Of a DNA stretch of 64,000 bases, positions 53,501 to 64,000 are shown piece after piece. Each line of letters starts with the position of its first letter. Positions within the stretch are counted from its first letter, which is position 1. This stretch comes from Brachionus koreanus (taxonomy: Eukaryota; Rotifera; Eurotatoria; Ploima; Brachionidae), in the NCBI GenBank assembly GCA_016987375.1, contig PJRA01000524.1:170670-234669 (forward strand), read 5' to 3'. Both the position numbers and the translations under genes were made by a program. The notes below the pieces were generated by a model. The model ran no database searches and had not been told where the DNA came from. It saw only the letters and a program-made list of their open reading frames with translations.

Positions 53501-56500
53501 AACGAGTCCCTAGAGACTGAGAAAATGATTCTCCAAGATAAATTAGACGAATTTAGTCGCGAATCTAATAAAATAATCGATCTTGAAGAAGAACTGCTGA
53601 TTGCTAAAGAGGTCTCAATTCGGCTTAATGGTGAGTTAGAGCAAGCTCATGAATGGAAAGAAGCTACCGATAAGCTCAATAACGACCTCAAAAAACAACT
53701 TGATCAACTAAAGGATCATTTAGACAATGAGGTAAATTAAATAGAAGAAAATAGAATAAAATTAAATTTTTTATTCAAGATAAAAAATCGGGAGTACACT
53801 CATGACATGAATGAATTGGTTCTGGTTAATCAATTATATGAGTCTATGTTCCGGGAATATTTTCTTCAAGAACAACTGTAGTATGCACTCATTTTTTTCT
53901 ATTTAAAGTTTTTAGGCAAATTGAAGTTATCATTCTCATTTATCATTAAATTATCATTGAAAGAAGCTTTTTAAATAATTTTTAATTAAGAATTTTTTAC
54001 AAAAGCATATATATTAAGTAAAATGTTTAATTAATTTTTTATATTTGCAAGTCTATGCAAAAACACACACACACACACTTAGACATCAAATGTCTGTATT
54101 TAATTTTTTTAATTTAAAAAAAAAATATCTTGAATGTTCTAAGACTTACTGATTAATCACTGATTATTGCAGCAAAATCAATTGAAATCATAAAATTTCT
54201 AATTAGAAAGAATTAAAAAATGTTACATGATTAAAAATTCCTATTAATTGGACTAAATAGGAAATTTTTTTTTCTCTTTTACCGTAGATTTTTATTTCTT
54301 TGAAATAATAACACAATAACGATTTAATTAGTTATATTAAAAATCATAAAGATTTATTAATTTCTCTTTTATTTGCATGTAAAATCATATTAAAACCAAG
54401 AGAGCATAATTTAATCGATATTGTCTAATCTGTTTTATGAGAAGAGTAAATTAGGAAATTGGGCACAGACTTGAGGGTTTAGAATTGGAATCTTTTTTAT
54501 ACTCAAGTGACATTAGTGTATTTAAATTACAAAAAAGCTTCTCGTATCTGGGAAAATAAATTTCAACTTGCTTGAGATAAATCTTCAAATAAACTATCAA
54601 CCAAACTATTCTATAAATAATTTATTTTTAAAATAAAAAGCTCGCTATCGAACAGTTCACAAAGCCAGGCCGTTAGCTCGCAACTGAGAGAAGTGAACGA
54701 TCTTATGAATTCATATCAGCAAAAAATAGCTTTGTTAAACGAAGAAATAGACATTTTAAAGATACAATTGGTAAATAAAGAAAAAGAAATGGATCAAATG
54801 AAAATACAGCTTAAAAATTTAAAACGAAGTCGATCGACCGACAGCGGATACGAACGCGGGCGCCAGTCAATGCAGAATAATTGTCTGCTAGCTAATAAAA
54901 CAACTTCGAATACTTCACTGGACATCGCAGGCTCCTTGACTCAGTCTGTCGAGTCGAGCAAAGAAGACCATTCGGTTCAACTACAGGTTGCCAATGACCA
55001 AATAAAACTCTTGAAAAACAAGATAGCGCGCCTCGAAGACGATTTAGTCTTTGCTGCTCAGGTATTTTTTTTTTCAAAAAAAAAATTTTCAAATTTCTTC
55101 AATTATTATTTTTCTAAGGAGAAAGAAAATTTTGTTAAAAAGTTGGAGAATGTTGATAAGAAAACAATTTTTTCACCAGAAGCTGATACTGAATCCGAGC
55201 TTTGTAAATCAATGGAAAAACAAATTAGAGATCTAAAGAAAAAAATTGGTATGTTGAAAACATATTTTTTTTTTTTTGCTGCAACATTATTTCACTCACT
55301 TAATTAAAATTGTTGATTACCAAAAATTTTTTAAGCTTCTTTGCAAAATTTTGATTTTCTCTATACATTTTTGATATTTCAGGTATTTTTGCAATAGGGT
55401 TTTATTTTTATTTTTAAATTAGTTTTTCATTGCATAATTTATTGAAATTGATAAAAAAAAATATAATCAGATGTTGTTCAATTAATTTTAGAGAAAAGAA
55501 TTCACACTGTTTGATATTCAGTCGTGCAATAGCTGCATGCTAAGCATTGAAAACATTTAGAAGATAAATAAATCAATTTTTAATATCAAATGAGAATATG
55601 CTCTGTAAATTTTGGTAAACAGACTTTTGAAAAAAAAATAGGGAAAATTAATTATTTAATAAATCAATAAAAGTTTGTTCAATCTTCTTCAATCTTGTAC
55701 AAAAGAATAAAATATTTCAATAAACTTACAAAAAACTAAGTGATTAATCAGCGCCACGATTCATATCGTTTGGCTTTTTTACTAATACAGAAATATTTTA
55801 AGAGTTCTCTTTTTTTTTTTGTGATTAGATGTTTTGAATTCAGAAGCAAAAGAAAATGAGGAAATTAAAACTCAATTATATTCGGAAATAAAACAATTCA
55901 AAATGCAACTGGATCAAAAAATAGTAATAATTTTAGATAAAAAAATTTATTTATGTTTTTAATTTAATTTAAAGGAAAATAAATTGTGCAAAGAGGAGCT
56001 GAATAAGAATTTAACTGACTCAGACAAGTTGTTGAGGGACGAATGCCAAAAATTGAGGCACGAATTACAAGCCAAAAGTGAGTCGTTTGATCAACTTAAG
56101 TCTGAATTGAAAATCAATCTAAATCAGCTGAATGATGCCAAAAAACTGATGGAACTCAAGGAAACCAGATTGACTGACTTGGAGCAAAATGAAGCCTTTT
56201 TGAACAAGTGCTTGGACGATACTAGAATCAAGCTCGATAATGCAACTAAAAAAATTGACGACTATGACAATGAGTTGGCCAATTTAAGAGGCGAAATAAA
56301 CGCAAAGACAAATTCAGAGGCTGATTTAAAGCTCGAAATAAAACGCTTAAATAACAGAATTAATGACTTGAGCTCTCAAATAAAGGAGAAAATGAGCGAA
56401 ATGGAATTTTTAAATAAAGAAAATAATGCATTGCAGGAAAGAATTAATTTGGATGAGCAAAAAATGAGAACATTTGAGGAAGATATGAAAAAATTAAAGT

Positions 56501-59500
56501 TTAAAATAGAGGATTTGCAGCGCGATTTGGACTTGAAGAGTGATGAAGTGACCAAATTGGAAAAAGTTATTAAATTGAAAGAAAATGAGTTTGGTGACAT
56601 GAACAAAAAATTGACTTGGAAGGAACAATTGGTCAAAGATAAGCTCGATCAATTTGAAAAGAACAAAAAAGAGTTGAGTGATTTACACAAAAAAATTGCC
56701 AATATGACTGCTAATCATCAGGATAAAGTCAGTTTTTTAAACCAAGAAATTAGTCGTTTGACTAAAGAAAAGGATAAAGTTAGTCAAGAACTTGATGATA
56801 TTAAAAAAACAAATAGTAAATAATTATAGATTGGCTTTTTTTTGTTGTTGTTGTTGTTCAATTTTTTTATTTTTAGCATCAAAATCGGAAAAAATTGAAA
56901 ATGAAATCAAGAGTGAAAAAATGATGCTACAGAAAATTGAAAGTGAAGCAGTGGCTTTGAAATATGAGACCAAAATTCAGTATTTGGACTCGGAAATAGA
57001 AACATACCGATCAAAAATTAAAAAACTATGCAAAGTAAAATTAGATTTATTTTGTATTTTTGGCTTAGTTGTATTTTTTTCTATCAAAGGAGAAAGAAGT
57101 TCAAGATCAAGTGCTTAAAGAAAATCAAAAGCTTGTCAAGGAAATTGCGCTTAAATATGCAAATGACTCAGATGCTTGGAATAGACAAAAACAAAAATTG
57201 CTCGAAAAGGAAAAGCTGGTTAGTTAATTTTAATTGAATATCAAAATTATTAATACAAATATCAGAAAATGAACACAAATTAATGATTCAAATATTTAGA
57301 ATTAATTGTTTTATTTAAAATAATTTTCTCATTTAGAAAATTTATATTACTTATTATGAATGATTTAAATAGAGAACTTTATAAATCCGAAAAATTTTTT
57401 TATCATAAGATTCTTAGTATGTTAGGTCAAAAAATTTAGCGTTTTTTAAAAGATTGGATATTTTTGATTTTTAGCATCATCTCTGTCCATTTAATTCTAA
57501 AAAAAATTTATAAAATGAAAACTTTAAAATTAAAATTTTGGCACTGTTACGTTGTTATTAGAAAAAAAGCCTATCAGAAGCAGCATTAATTCGTAAAATG
57601 TGTCTAGTGAAAGATGAAAATTTGCTTAAAGTATTACTAGATGAAAAATGGATCCATTTTGGAAATTATGATAACAAAAATCATTGGGTTTGGTCCGTCT
57701 AAGCCATCTCAATCAGTTGTGAAAAGGAGACGCTTTGATAAAAAGGTCATGTTATGTGTTTGGTGAAATTACTGAGCGATAATACACTTTTAGTTGCTTC
57801 TAGATGATCGTGTCATTATTAGAAATTAGCTAGATCTATGTTTGTGACTCTTCTTTTTTGAATAGAAATAAAATTTTTCACATTTTACACAGGCCTCGCC
57901 AAATTATTTCATATTCAGGCTGGTTTTGTTCTCTTTTACACTTAGTTTTAGAAATTTTATTTAAATATATATTTTATTAAGAGTAATTTGAATTGTTTTG
58001 ATATGTAATTAAAAATTAAAAAAATTAAATTAATAAAAATAGAAAAATTGATGTAAAATTTCACGAAAAACAACATTCTTTGGTGTAGATTCCACTTCGA
58101 TCTCGATTTAAACCCAATTGTCTTTGTCTATTTATACCATAACGATCAAAATACACAAGAATTCATAGTTCCGTACTCGGGAAGCAGCAACATGGCGTTG
58201 TGAATTTCGTAACAAAAAACGAAAACAAAAATTTTTTGTTACGAAATTCACAATGCCCGACAACATACAATTGTCCATGAAAGAACACCGGTATACGAAG
58301 GAGCAAATTTTGATTGACAAAAATTGTGATTTGTTAATTGTCATGGCGAGATAAGGAACAAGTATCAGCTCAACCAAATTCTAACATCATTTTTGTTGGA
58401 TCTAAATTCGTTTCGACAAAAAACATACTCATTTGCCTCTTATGATAGTTTTTTAATTAAAAACGCTAAATTTTTTAAAAAATAAATATTCATATTTTCC
58501 ATATTTTTCTATATTTACCATGCTTTTCAGGTGATATAATTTGACTAAGAGAAACAAAAATACTAGCATTATTTTTTAGTATATTTTTCTAGAAATAAAA
58601 AAAAACTATAAAAAAATCTTAATTTTAAGTATGAAGAGAGCGTGGAAATGCGAAGAGAATTGAAAAAGGCAGCAGATAAACTTCGACTTAAACTTCAGAG
58701 TCTTGAGGAACAAATAATTGATAATCAAAATAAGCATGCAATTGAGAAGAATAATTGGGAATCGCAGCGCATCCAGTTCATAAGCCAGAACAATAAAGTA
58801 TTTTTGAATATTTTATTCTATTGGGGTTATTATTATTTAAAAAAAAAATTTTAAAGTTGGAAGAACAATTGTCCAAGCTTTCGACTTTGAAGCGTTCCAA
58901 AAAAGAAATCGATTTTGCTTGGGAAAAAGAAAGACGCGAATATTCAAATCAAATTGAAACACTGGAAAACACAATAGCTGATCTACAGTCTCAATTAGCT
59001 GCCAAAAACTCCAATTCAAATAATTCTATTATTGATCATATGACTAATGACAAGTTACAATCTTTGCAGGGAGAAAATGAATTTTTAAAAAATAGAATCA
59101 GAGAGGTATTAAATCAAACTGGAAATTTAACAAATTGTTAATTATTTTTTCTGATAGCTTGAAATTATGCTTGATGAATTGGATCAAGTTAGACGATTTT
59201 TGTTCGATCTGAAGGATGCATATGATACTGATCGCATGGAATTTATTTATGCTAAAGAAGAGTTTAAAAATCAAATTGACACAAAAGAAAACTTGTTGAT
59301 TGACTGTAACATGAAGATAAATGAACTTATTAGTGTGGTAATTTTGTTTCATATTTAATACAAAATTAAAAAAATTTTTTTTTAAAAAAATTCACGTTTT
59401 ATTGAAACATTTAATGATTCGATCATAATTGCCTTTTGATTTAGAATTATAATTATCAAAGTACTGGATTTTTATGAAAGAATTAAATTAAAGTAACTTA

Positions 59501-62500
59501 GAAGGAAAATGCTCAAGTTATTTTAATATCAATTTAGAACGAGATGCCTTTTCATCAATTAAGTGCTAGAAACTTTATTACTAATTAATAACACTTATTA
59601 AAATTTTCATATTTTTCTATCAAAATGCCTAAAACAGTCTTTTGATTATTAAAAAAATCCAAACTCAATTTAATTCCAATATAATAAAGTATTGATTTTT
59701 TATATTAGAAAAAAAAAAATTATTTAAATATCCAAAAAGATGAGAAATATTTTTTAAATTTTTAGACTAAAAAATTTTTTAATTAAAATTCAAGGTTAGA
59801 GCTTTGTATTCAAATGAAGAAATTCCTGCAAACATGTTCGGAATTGGTTGTGGAAAAGACTTGCATAGCTTGGAGTCGACTAAGTCAAGCAAACATCAAT
59901 CATTGAATAATTTAGTTGGCGGTACATCTACATTGCTCGATTTAAAATTCGGTTCCTTAGAACCGGATCAATCCGAGCCCAAAATGATTAATAATCAATA
60001 CAAATATTTGAACAATGAAGGTAGCCCTGATTTGAAAATTATTAATGAGTTTAAGGATCGCACTGATTTAGATAACGAATTCGATCAAGTATTAGAATAT
60101 TCTTGTTTAATTTAATTTTTTTTTACTAAATTATTTAATATTAAAGGCTTTTAAAAAAATTAATCGAGTCAAAGACAACTTGAGCACTCATAAAAAATTT
60201 ATGGACATTGTTAAATCGTAAGTAGAATTTAAAATTTTGTTCAGGATGCGGTTAAAGTCAAGACAAGCTCTTTACAATACTTTATCAAGACCATGATTTG
60301 GAGTTGTAGGTTGAAAATTTCGGTTCAGTGAGACGAGGTCTCAATTAGTTCTAATACTGTGTAAATAACTCTTATTTTAAAGAATAAATTTATTTATTTT
60401 TCTTTATTTGTTTTTTTTTTTGAAAAGATTAAAATATTCAAATAGAAATTAAATATTTCTTAGAAAAAAGAAGCTTGGCAAAGGTTTCCTGAAAAATAGA
60501 ATGTAGTATATAGTGAACAAAGTGTAAAATAAGATTTCTATCTTAAATGAACTAAATTATCTAAAAAATACAGTGAAAGCCTGAGCAAAATTGATATTTT
60601 TCAATTAATAATACATAGAATGTATCATTTCAAGTGTAATATAAATGGAACACAAAGATTCAATCTTTGCAACATAGAATAGAAAATCATTTAAAATTTA
60701 ATTGCATAGATTAAATTCTGGATGCTACATGCTACAGTGCTTTTATAAAAGGTCCAGAAACAATGATCCATTCAAAAGTCATGAAAATAAAAACACCGAA
60801 TTTTGACATATTTTTTTGTTGCCAAAAATTCCAGTGTTTTTGCATGTTTGATCATGAAAATTAGTAAAAGATAATTAAAATCATATATTTTTTCTTTGAT
60901 TATATATTAATTCCTATGTCGACATCTACCCAAACCATATTAGATAAATGCCAAAAATTTCAAAATCGAATACTAAAGATAATAAAATTTTACCCCTTAA
61001 AAACTCGGACTACACAAATTCACCACGATATGAACATTGAAATGCTAGCCCCTCGATTCTCAAAACTTCTAGACAAATATGTTGCCTCAAGATCAACTCA
61101 CGAGCAAATAAATGATGACCTTCTTAGATCGGAACAATTAAACTCGGATCATAATCCACGTAGATTTCAAACATTATTCGAAATTTTTACAATATCTAAA
61201 GAAAAACAATGCTTCCTATAATTTTCGATATCTTAATCAAAAAAAATTAATTTATATATATATATAATTTTTAATCTATTTTCTCTTGATATTAAATTTT
61301 ATGATTTCAGATAAAAAGACCAACAAAGTTACTTAAAGATTTGCTCGACATGCAGTCTACTGTAGCTGTTTTCCTTATTATTTTTACTTTAATTATTATT
61401 TACCAAATTTACTACTATTTCAGAAATTTCTAAAAGCAATTTCTTTTTTTTCAGGCGGCTGAAAGGAAGGACTAAGATCCATTCCAAACTGCCCGGGTCT
61501 AAACCCTAACTATATTTTTAAATAAAAAATAAAAATATATTTTTTCTAATATTAAGACACTTAATCTAATGACTTAAAAAAATAAAATATATCGATATAA
61601 GCAACTGTAACAGTTTAAAAAATCTATTAAGTCTAAAAATAGAAAAATAGCTTTTCAAATAAGCTTGAATAAACAGGTTTTACAAACTGAACCATCAAAT
61701 AAATAAACTTATGAAAATGTAACATTCAAGTACTTTATTATGATTTTAATATTAATGATAGTACTGTAAACAACCGTATATGTAATAAATTGTGCCATTT
61801 ATATCTATTCAATAAACTAAACTAAAATATTGATTAATTTTTAAAAATTCAAGAATAAAAAAGTGGTAAGCTATATTGAGATATTTTTTTATTTTTTCAA
61901 ATTAAAATTATTTCTAAATTTAGTAAAAAAAATGTTAATTTTTTCATTCTTTTTACCAAAAACCTCACTTCTTGAATCAAACAAAGATTTGAGATAACTC
62001 ACATCTTTTTAATTCGAGTGTTGCAAAAAAAAACATGTCTAATAATTTTACACATTGTCAGCTAATTTGTGGTTTTCTAAAAAACATTGAATTGAGAATT
62101 TTCCAGCTTCTCGGTCCAAAATTCTGAAAAAACTGAATCTAAGTGTTGTAAATTTAGCACTCAAAATCCGGAATAGTATTTTCAACGCTTTATTTTACAT
62201 CTTTTTTTATTTTTAGTAAAAAAAATTTAATCATATTTTTTTTAATTTTATTTTTTTCAATCATAAATCTAAAATTAGAATGTATTAAAATCAACTAATT
62301 TAATGTGAATAAAAAATACAAGAAAAAGTAAAAACAAGGGTTTTGACTTTGTTTAAAGTTGTTTTAGTGTTTAATTTTTAATAATAAATAATATTTCCTT
62401 GTACAAAAATAAAATATTTATTTAAAAATTTGAAAAAAAAGTATTGTTAAATTTAAAAATTATAATAGTGCAGTCAAATGCTGCTTTTAAGTTCAATTTT

Positions 62501-63969
62501 AATTTAATTTAACTTTGAAAAGGAAATCGATGAAAGCGTTGAATAGAAAGTCATCGATAACCAGCCTTCCAATGAATGGAGAATCTGGAAAACACGAGTC
62601 GCGCTGTTCAGTACCACCAGAAAACAAATTTTCTCAATCGAATCAACCATCACAGAGAGCTAAATCAGTGTCAAAAGAGCCTGGCTATCGTGACAGCTCG
62701 GTTTTTGCACCAAGCCGATTTTTTTCCTTGGGTAGACGCTTTGCCAAAATTAGATTCAGCTCTAGTTCACAGCCACCACCACCAGAAAAATCTCAGCCCG
62801 CCGAATCAACAAGCTTAAAGAACAAAAAAAGCTCAAAGGTGACACAATCACAGCAAATTGTTCCAGCAACGGCCGAAGAAGAGAAAAAAAAGAACCTTCG
62901 AGAGCGAGCATTGAGTCCATCCAAATTTTTGCGCAGTCTAAGACCGCGTTCTCCCTTCAACCGAACAAATCGAAACGTGAAAGCAAGCAGTCTGGCACCG
63001 ACAACCACAACCACAATCGGTACCTGTGATGACATTAGTGGCAAAAATAAAAGCTTTACTGTTAATGTAACCGGATCAAGTGAAGAAAGCCAAGTTAAAA
63101 AGGAAACAATTATGAGCGCATCATATCACTCTGGCACGGATCGATTTGTTCGTGCCAACACAGCACAACCTGGTGAAAAATTGCTCACTTCATCTCCCAA
63201 TGACAAAATAAAATCTCTTTCTTGTGAATTTATTGATAATCAATCAACTACCTCATCGATTTTGTCCGTTAATTCAAAGCAAAATAATGGCCTTAAACTA
63301 GTCAACGAAACACTGGATGAATACGACGAATTGGACAATAATTCAGTAATTACTAGTTCATCAATGTCAACAAAAGACGGACAAACAGACCCAAAGAATA
63401 CTGTTAGAAAATTCACCGGTCTGACAAACACATCTTCTAAAGTGGAAATGTTGAGAAAAAATTTCATGGAAAATCAAAGCCAGTCGCAAAATAGCGAAGT
63501 TGTTAAAAGTGTCAAGTTTAAGGAGCCGGAAAAATCCAGCTCGGAGAATGAGGAGCCACAAAAAGTGGAAAAAAGATCCCGATTCGAAGAATCGGCAGCA
63601 AAAATCAATTCACTAAGTCAACAAAAACTCAAGTCTTCAGCTAGCACAAACCATGTGGATAAACCACCCAAGGGCCCAGGCCAAGGCTTTAATTTACGAG
63701 GCAAATTTTCCTCAAATAAAGCAAAAACAATTGATTTTCCGGACTTATTACAAAGTGCTCTAGAGTCAGCTTCAAACCAAAAATCTAAGAACACTCTGTC
63801 CAATGGTAAACCCATACAATCTATTTTGAGGAGATCCGAGACCCCGCCAAGTTCCAAAAACAACTATCGACAACAGTCAGTTGAATCGAACGAATCAATT
63901 AGAGAAACTAGTATTGAAAAATTGATGAGGACAACGTCAACTTCTAGACCATTAATGTTCAATAATTAG
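50565..63969 (+). CDS. MTCL1: MTCL/SOGA-type microtubule crosslinking coiled-coil protein
   Basis: Fifteen plus-strand exons join in frame: 50565-50934, 53265-53731, 53780-53877, 54641-55061, 55119-55248, 55829-55923, 55975-56815, 56877-57034, 57090-57218, 58630-58797, 58857-59105, 59158-59337, 59795-60088, 60147-60217 and 62523-63969, about 1,705 codons (human MTCL1 1,905, SOGA1 about 1,660). Exon 2 has the family core: HDELQEIRNEMDELQDQF, DEFRQLQAELEIAAKNCRI, LQFKLRKLEKRNE and AKEVSIRLNGELE. Human MTCL1 has LRQQL..ASKTCRILQYRLRKAERR and VSKDISMRLHKELE at that place. Residues about 125-1200 are almost all coiled coil; the last exon is a basic, Ser-rich disordered tail. Family members crosslink microtubules and bind the polarity kinase PAR-1/MARK. 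Exon 14 could end instead at TAA 60219-60221, making the last exon a separate gene. Confidence 0.83.
51640..52260 (-). mobile_element. LINE 3' fragment in MTCL intron 1, minus strand
   Basis: The minus strand translates, with stops, into LYKSLIRSLFGYCF, LQKIQNKLLKIIKYFPIKT and IHKVLKLETIED, the same C-terminal block as the LINE remnants at 8.8 and 60.9 kb. A GC-richer 3' end follows at 51640-51710. The plus-strand frame at 51762 is its shadow. Confidence 0.65.
52515..52630 (+). repeat. Mariner-like left-end repeat, solo copy
   Basis: Contains ACTTAAAGTCATATTATATG, CCTCTTCAAAATGATATGTC and TAACTCTATGTTTATTTAAT, the uninterrupted form of the repeat split by the LINE at 9616/10835 and the left part of the mariner relic at 41.2 kb. 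No transposase follows. Confidence 0.6.
52859..53137. mobile_element. hAT-like element with AAGTC units, longer copy
   Basis: Starts CAGAGTTGTTCAAAAGTCAT, identical over more than 30 bases to the right end (other strand) of the 81-bp element at 5238-5318. The far end near 53100-53137 carries related GTTGTTAAAATTCAAAGTCA on the other strand. Its target duplication is not readable. Confidence 0.55.
54065..54080. repeat. CA microsatellite
   Basis: A short (CA)n run in MTCL intron 3, the only such repeat noticed in the window. Confidence 0.8.
57559..57880 (+). mobile_element. Mariner transposase relic in MTCL intron 9
   Basis: The plus strand gives DEKWIHFGNYDNKNHWVW and, one frame over, PSKPSQSVVKRRRFDKKVML followed by CVW. 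Mariner transposases have GDEKWI.Y.N..R...W....... followed by KVML.IWWD in this order, around the second catalytic aspartate. Frameshifts and stops show it is dead. It is in the same orientation as the host gene. Confidence 0.75.
58120..58380 (-). pseudogene. PIF1/Helitron-type helicase C-terminal relic
   Basis: The minus strand encodes LAMTINKSQ, the motif near the end of PIF1-like helicases (normally continuing GQT), then VFFHGQLYV and AASRVRNYE, their motif VI region (LYVALSRV). One frameshift lies between them, and a 67-bp foldback element splits the codon run at GQLYV. Animal copies of this helicase usually come from Helitron transposons; no Helitron end was identified. Confidence 0.72.
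58194..58260. mobile_element. 67-bp foldback element inside the helicase relic
   Basis: Two 25-26 bp arms, containing TTGTGAATTTCGTAACAAAA, are inverted around a 12-base spacer with one mismatch. A 6-bp duplication, CAACAT, flanks it exactly at 58188-58193 and 58261-58266. Removing it and one repeat closes the helicase motif VI reading frame. Confidence 0.85.
60761..60815 (+). repeat. Short dispersed repeat
   Basis: Shares ATTCAAAAGTYATGA, an A-rich stretch and ACACYGAATTTTGACAT with 45941-45990. It is probably a fragment of an unrecognised transposon. Confidence 0.4.
60910..61545 (+). mobile_element. LINE 3' end with tail, in MTCL intron 14
   Basis: The frame 60916-61221 is the last part of a LINE ORF2: KFQNRILKIIKFYPLKTRTT, then MLAPRFSKLLDKYV, ending at a TAA. 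The 3' untranslated region follows with GCAGTCTACTGTAGCT and GGCTGAAAGGAAGGACTAAG, TCCATTCCAAACTGCC and an A/T tail. It is the reference copy for the tails at 2.8 and 31.2 kb. The coding part is open over about 100 codons, so it is the youngest copy of this family here, though heavily 5' truncated. Confidence 0.75.
61546..62522. other. MTCL intron 14, 3' part
   Basis: AT-rich intron sequence with no supported feature. If the last exon is a separate gene, its promoter would lie here. Confidence 0.4.
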
Positions 63970-64000
63970 ACAACGAATTTATTTTCTTTTTCTTTTTTTT

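Noticed and set aside
59799..60115. Start of MTCL exon 13 at the AG just before AGCTTTG
   Set aside because: That acceptor would bring an in-frame stop; the AG three codons earlier (exon start 59795) keeps the frame.
1..64000. CRISPR arrays, bacterial operons, rRNA genes
   Set aside because: None was seen. Introns, animal gene families and retroelements show a eukaryotic nuclear genome.

Overview
The window is AT-rich DNA from a small-genome invertebrate animal. It carries bilaterian-type genes (LZTR1, LIN37, ARL14EP, Frizzled, FAM120, MTCL/SOGA, CDP-diacylglycerol synthase) with short GT-AG introns, AT-rich spacers, and many decayed LINE, mariner, Tc1, pogo, hAT, piggyBac-like and MULE-like elements. 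This fits a monogonont rotifer such as Brachionus, but that is inference; nothing here fixes the species. Two assembly gaps (N runs) lie at 20835-20912 and 43716-44507.

Layout. 1-3.5 kb: LINE and Tc1 debris and a perfect 63-bp hairpin. 3.7-11.9 kb (minus): LZTR1, rebuilt as 13 exons and about 863 codons; its introns host a pogo-like element, an 81-bp hAT-like element and a LINE that landed in a mariner-like repeat. 12.0-12.6 kb (plus): LIN37, head to head with LZTR1 across 151 bp. 12.7-14.0 kb: a long terminal-inverted-repeat element. 14.2-14.7 kb (minus): ARL14EP in three exons. 14.7-17.4 kb: decayed elements. 17.4-18.7 kb: an intronless secreted glycoside hydrolase family 28 gene with an altered active site. 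19.3-20.4 kb (minus): an A4GALT/A4GNT-type glycosyltransferase. 21.6-22.7 kb: CDP-diacylglycerol synthase. 22.8-26.4 kb (minus): two related two-pass membrane proteins of dispanin-like form. 27.4-29.3 kb: a MULE-like element with a SWIM zinc finger and the 3' end of an LTR retroelement. 30.3 and 33.1 kb: two small secreted proteins. 34.3-36.2 kb: an intronless Frizzled of the FZD1/2/7 type. 36.9-39.8 kb: repeats, including a tRNA-derived SINE with a 12-bp target duplication. 39.9-43.1 kb (minus): FAM120 in six exons. 43.3-44.8 kb: a second SINE and a Tc1 transposase cut by a gap. 44.8-50.5 kb: a gene-poor stretch. 50.6-64.0 kb (plus): an MTCL/SOGA-type microtubule crosslinking coiled-coil gene, 15 exons and about 1,705 codons, ending just before the window edge.

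The host genes are not an operon and share no single pathway. Links that can be stated from family knowledge are local: LZTR1 (CUL3 adaptor for RAS-type GTPases) and LIN37 (MuvB/DREAM cell-cycle repressor) share one promoter gap; Frizzled and CDP-diacylglycerol synthase feed Wnt and phosphoinositide signalling; the two dispanin-like genes look like a local duplication. The most notable content is the hydrolase with a substituted catalytic histidine and a set of well-preserved nested or miniature transposons with readable target-site duplications.
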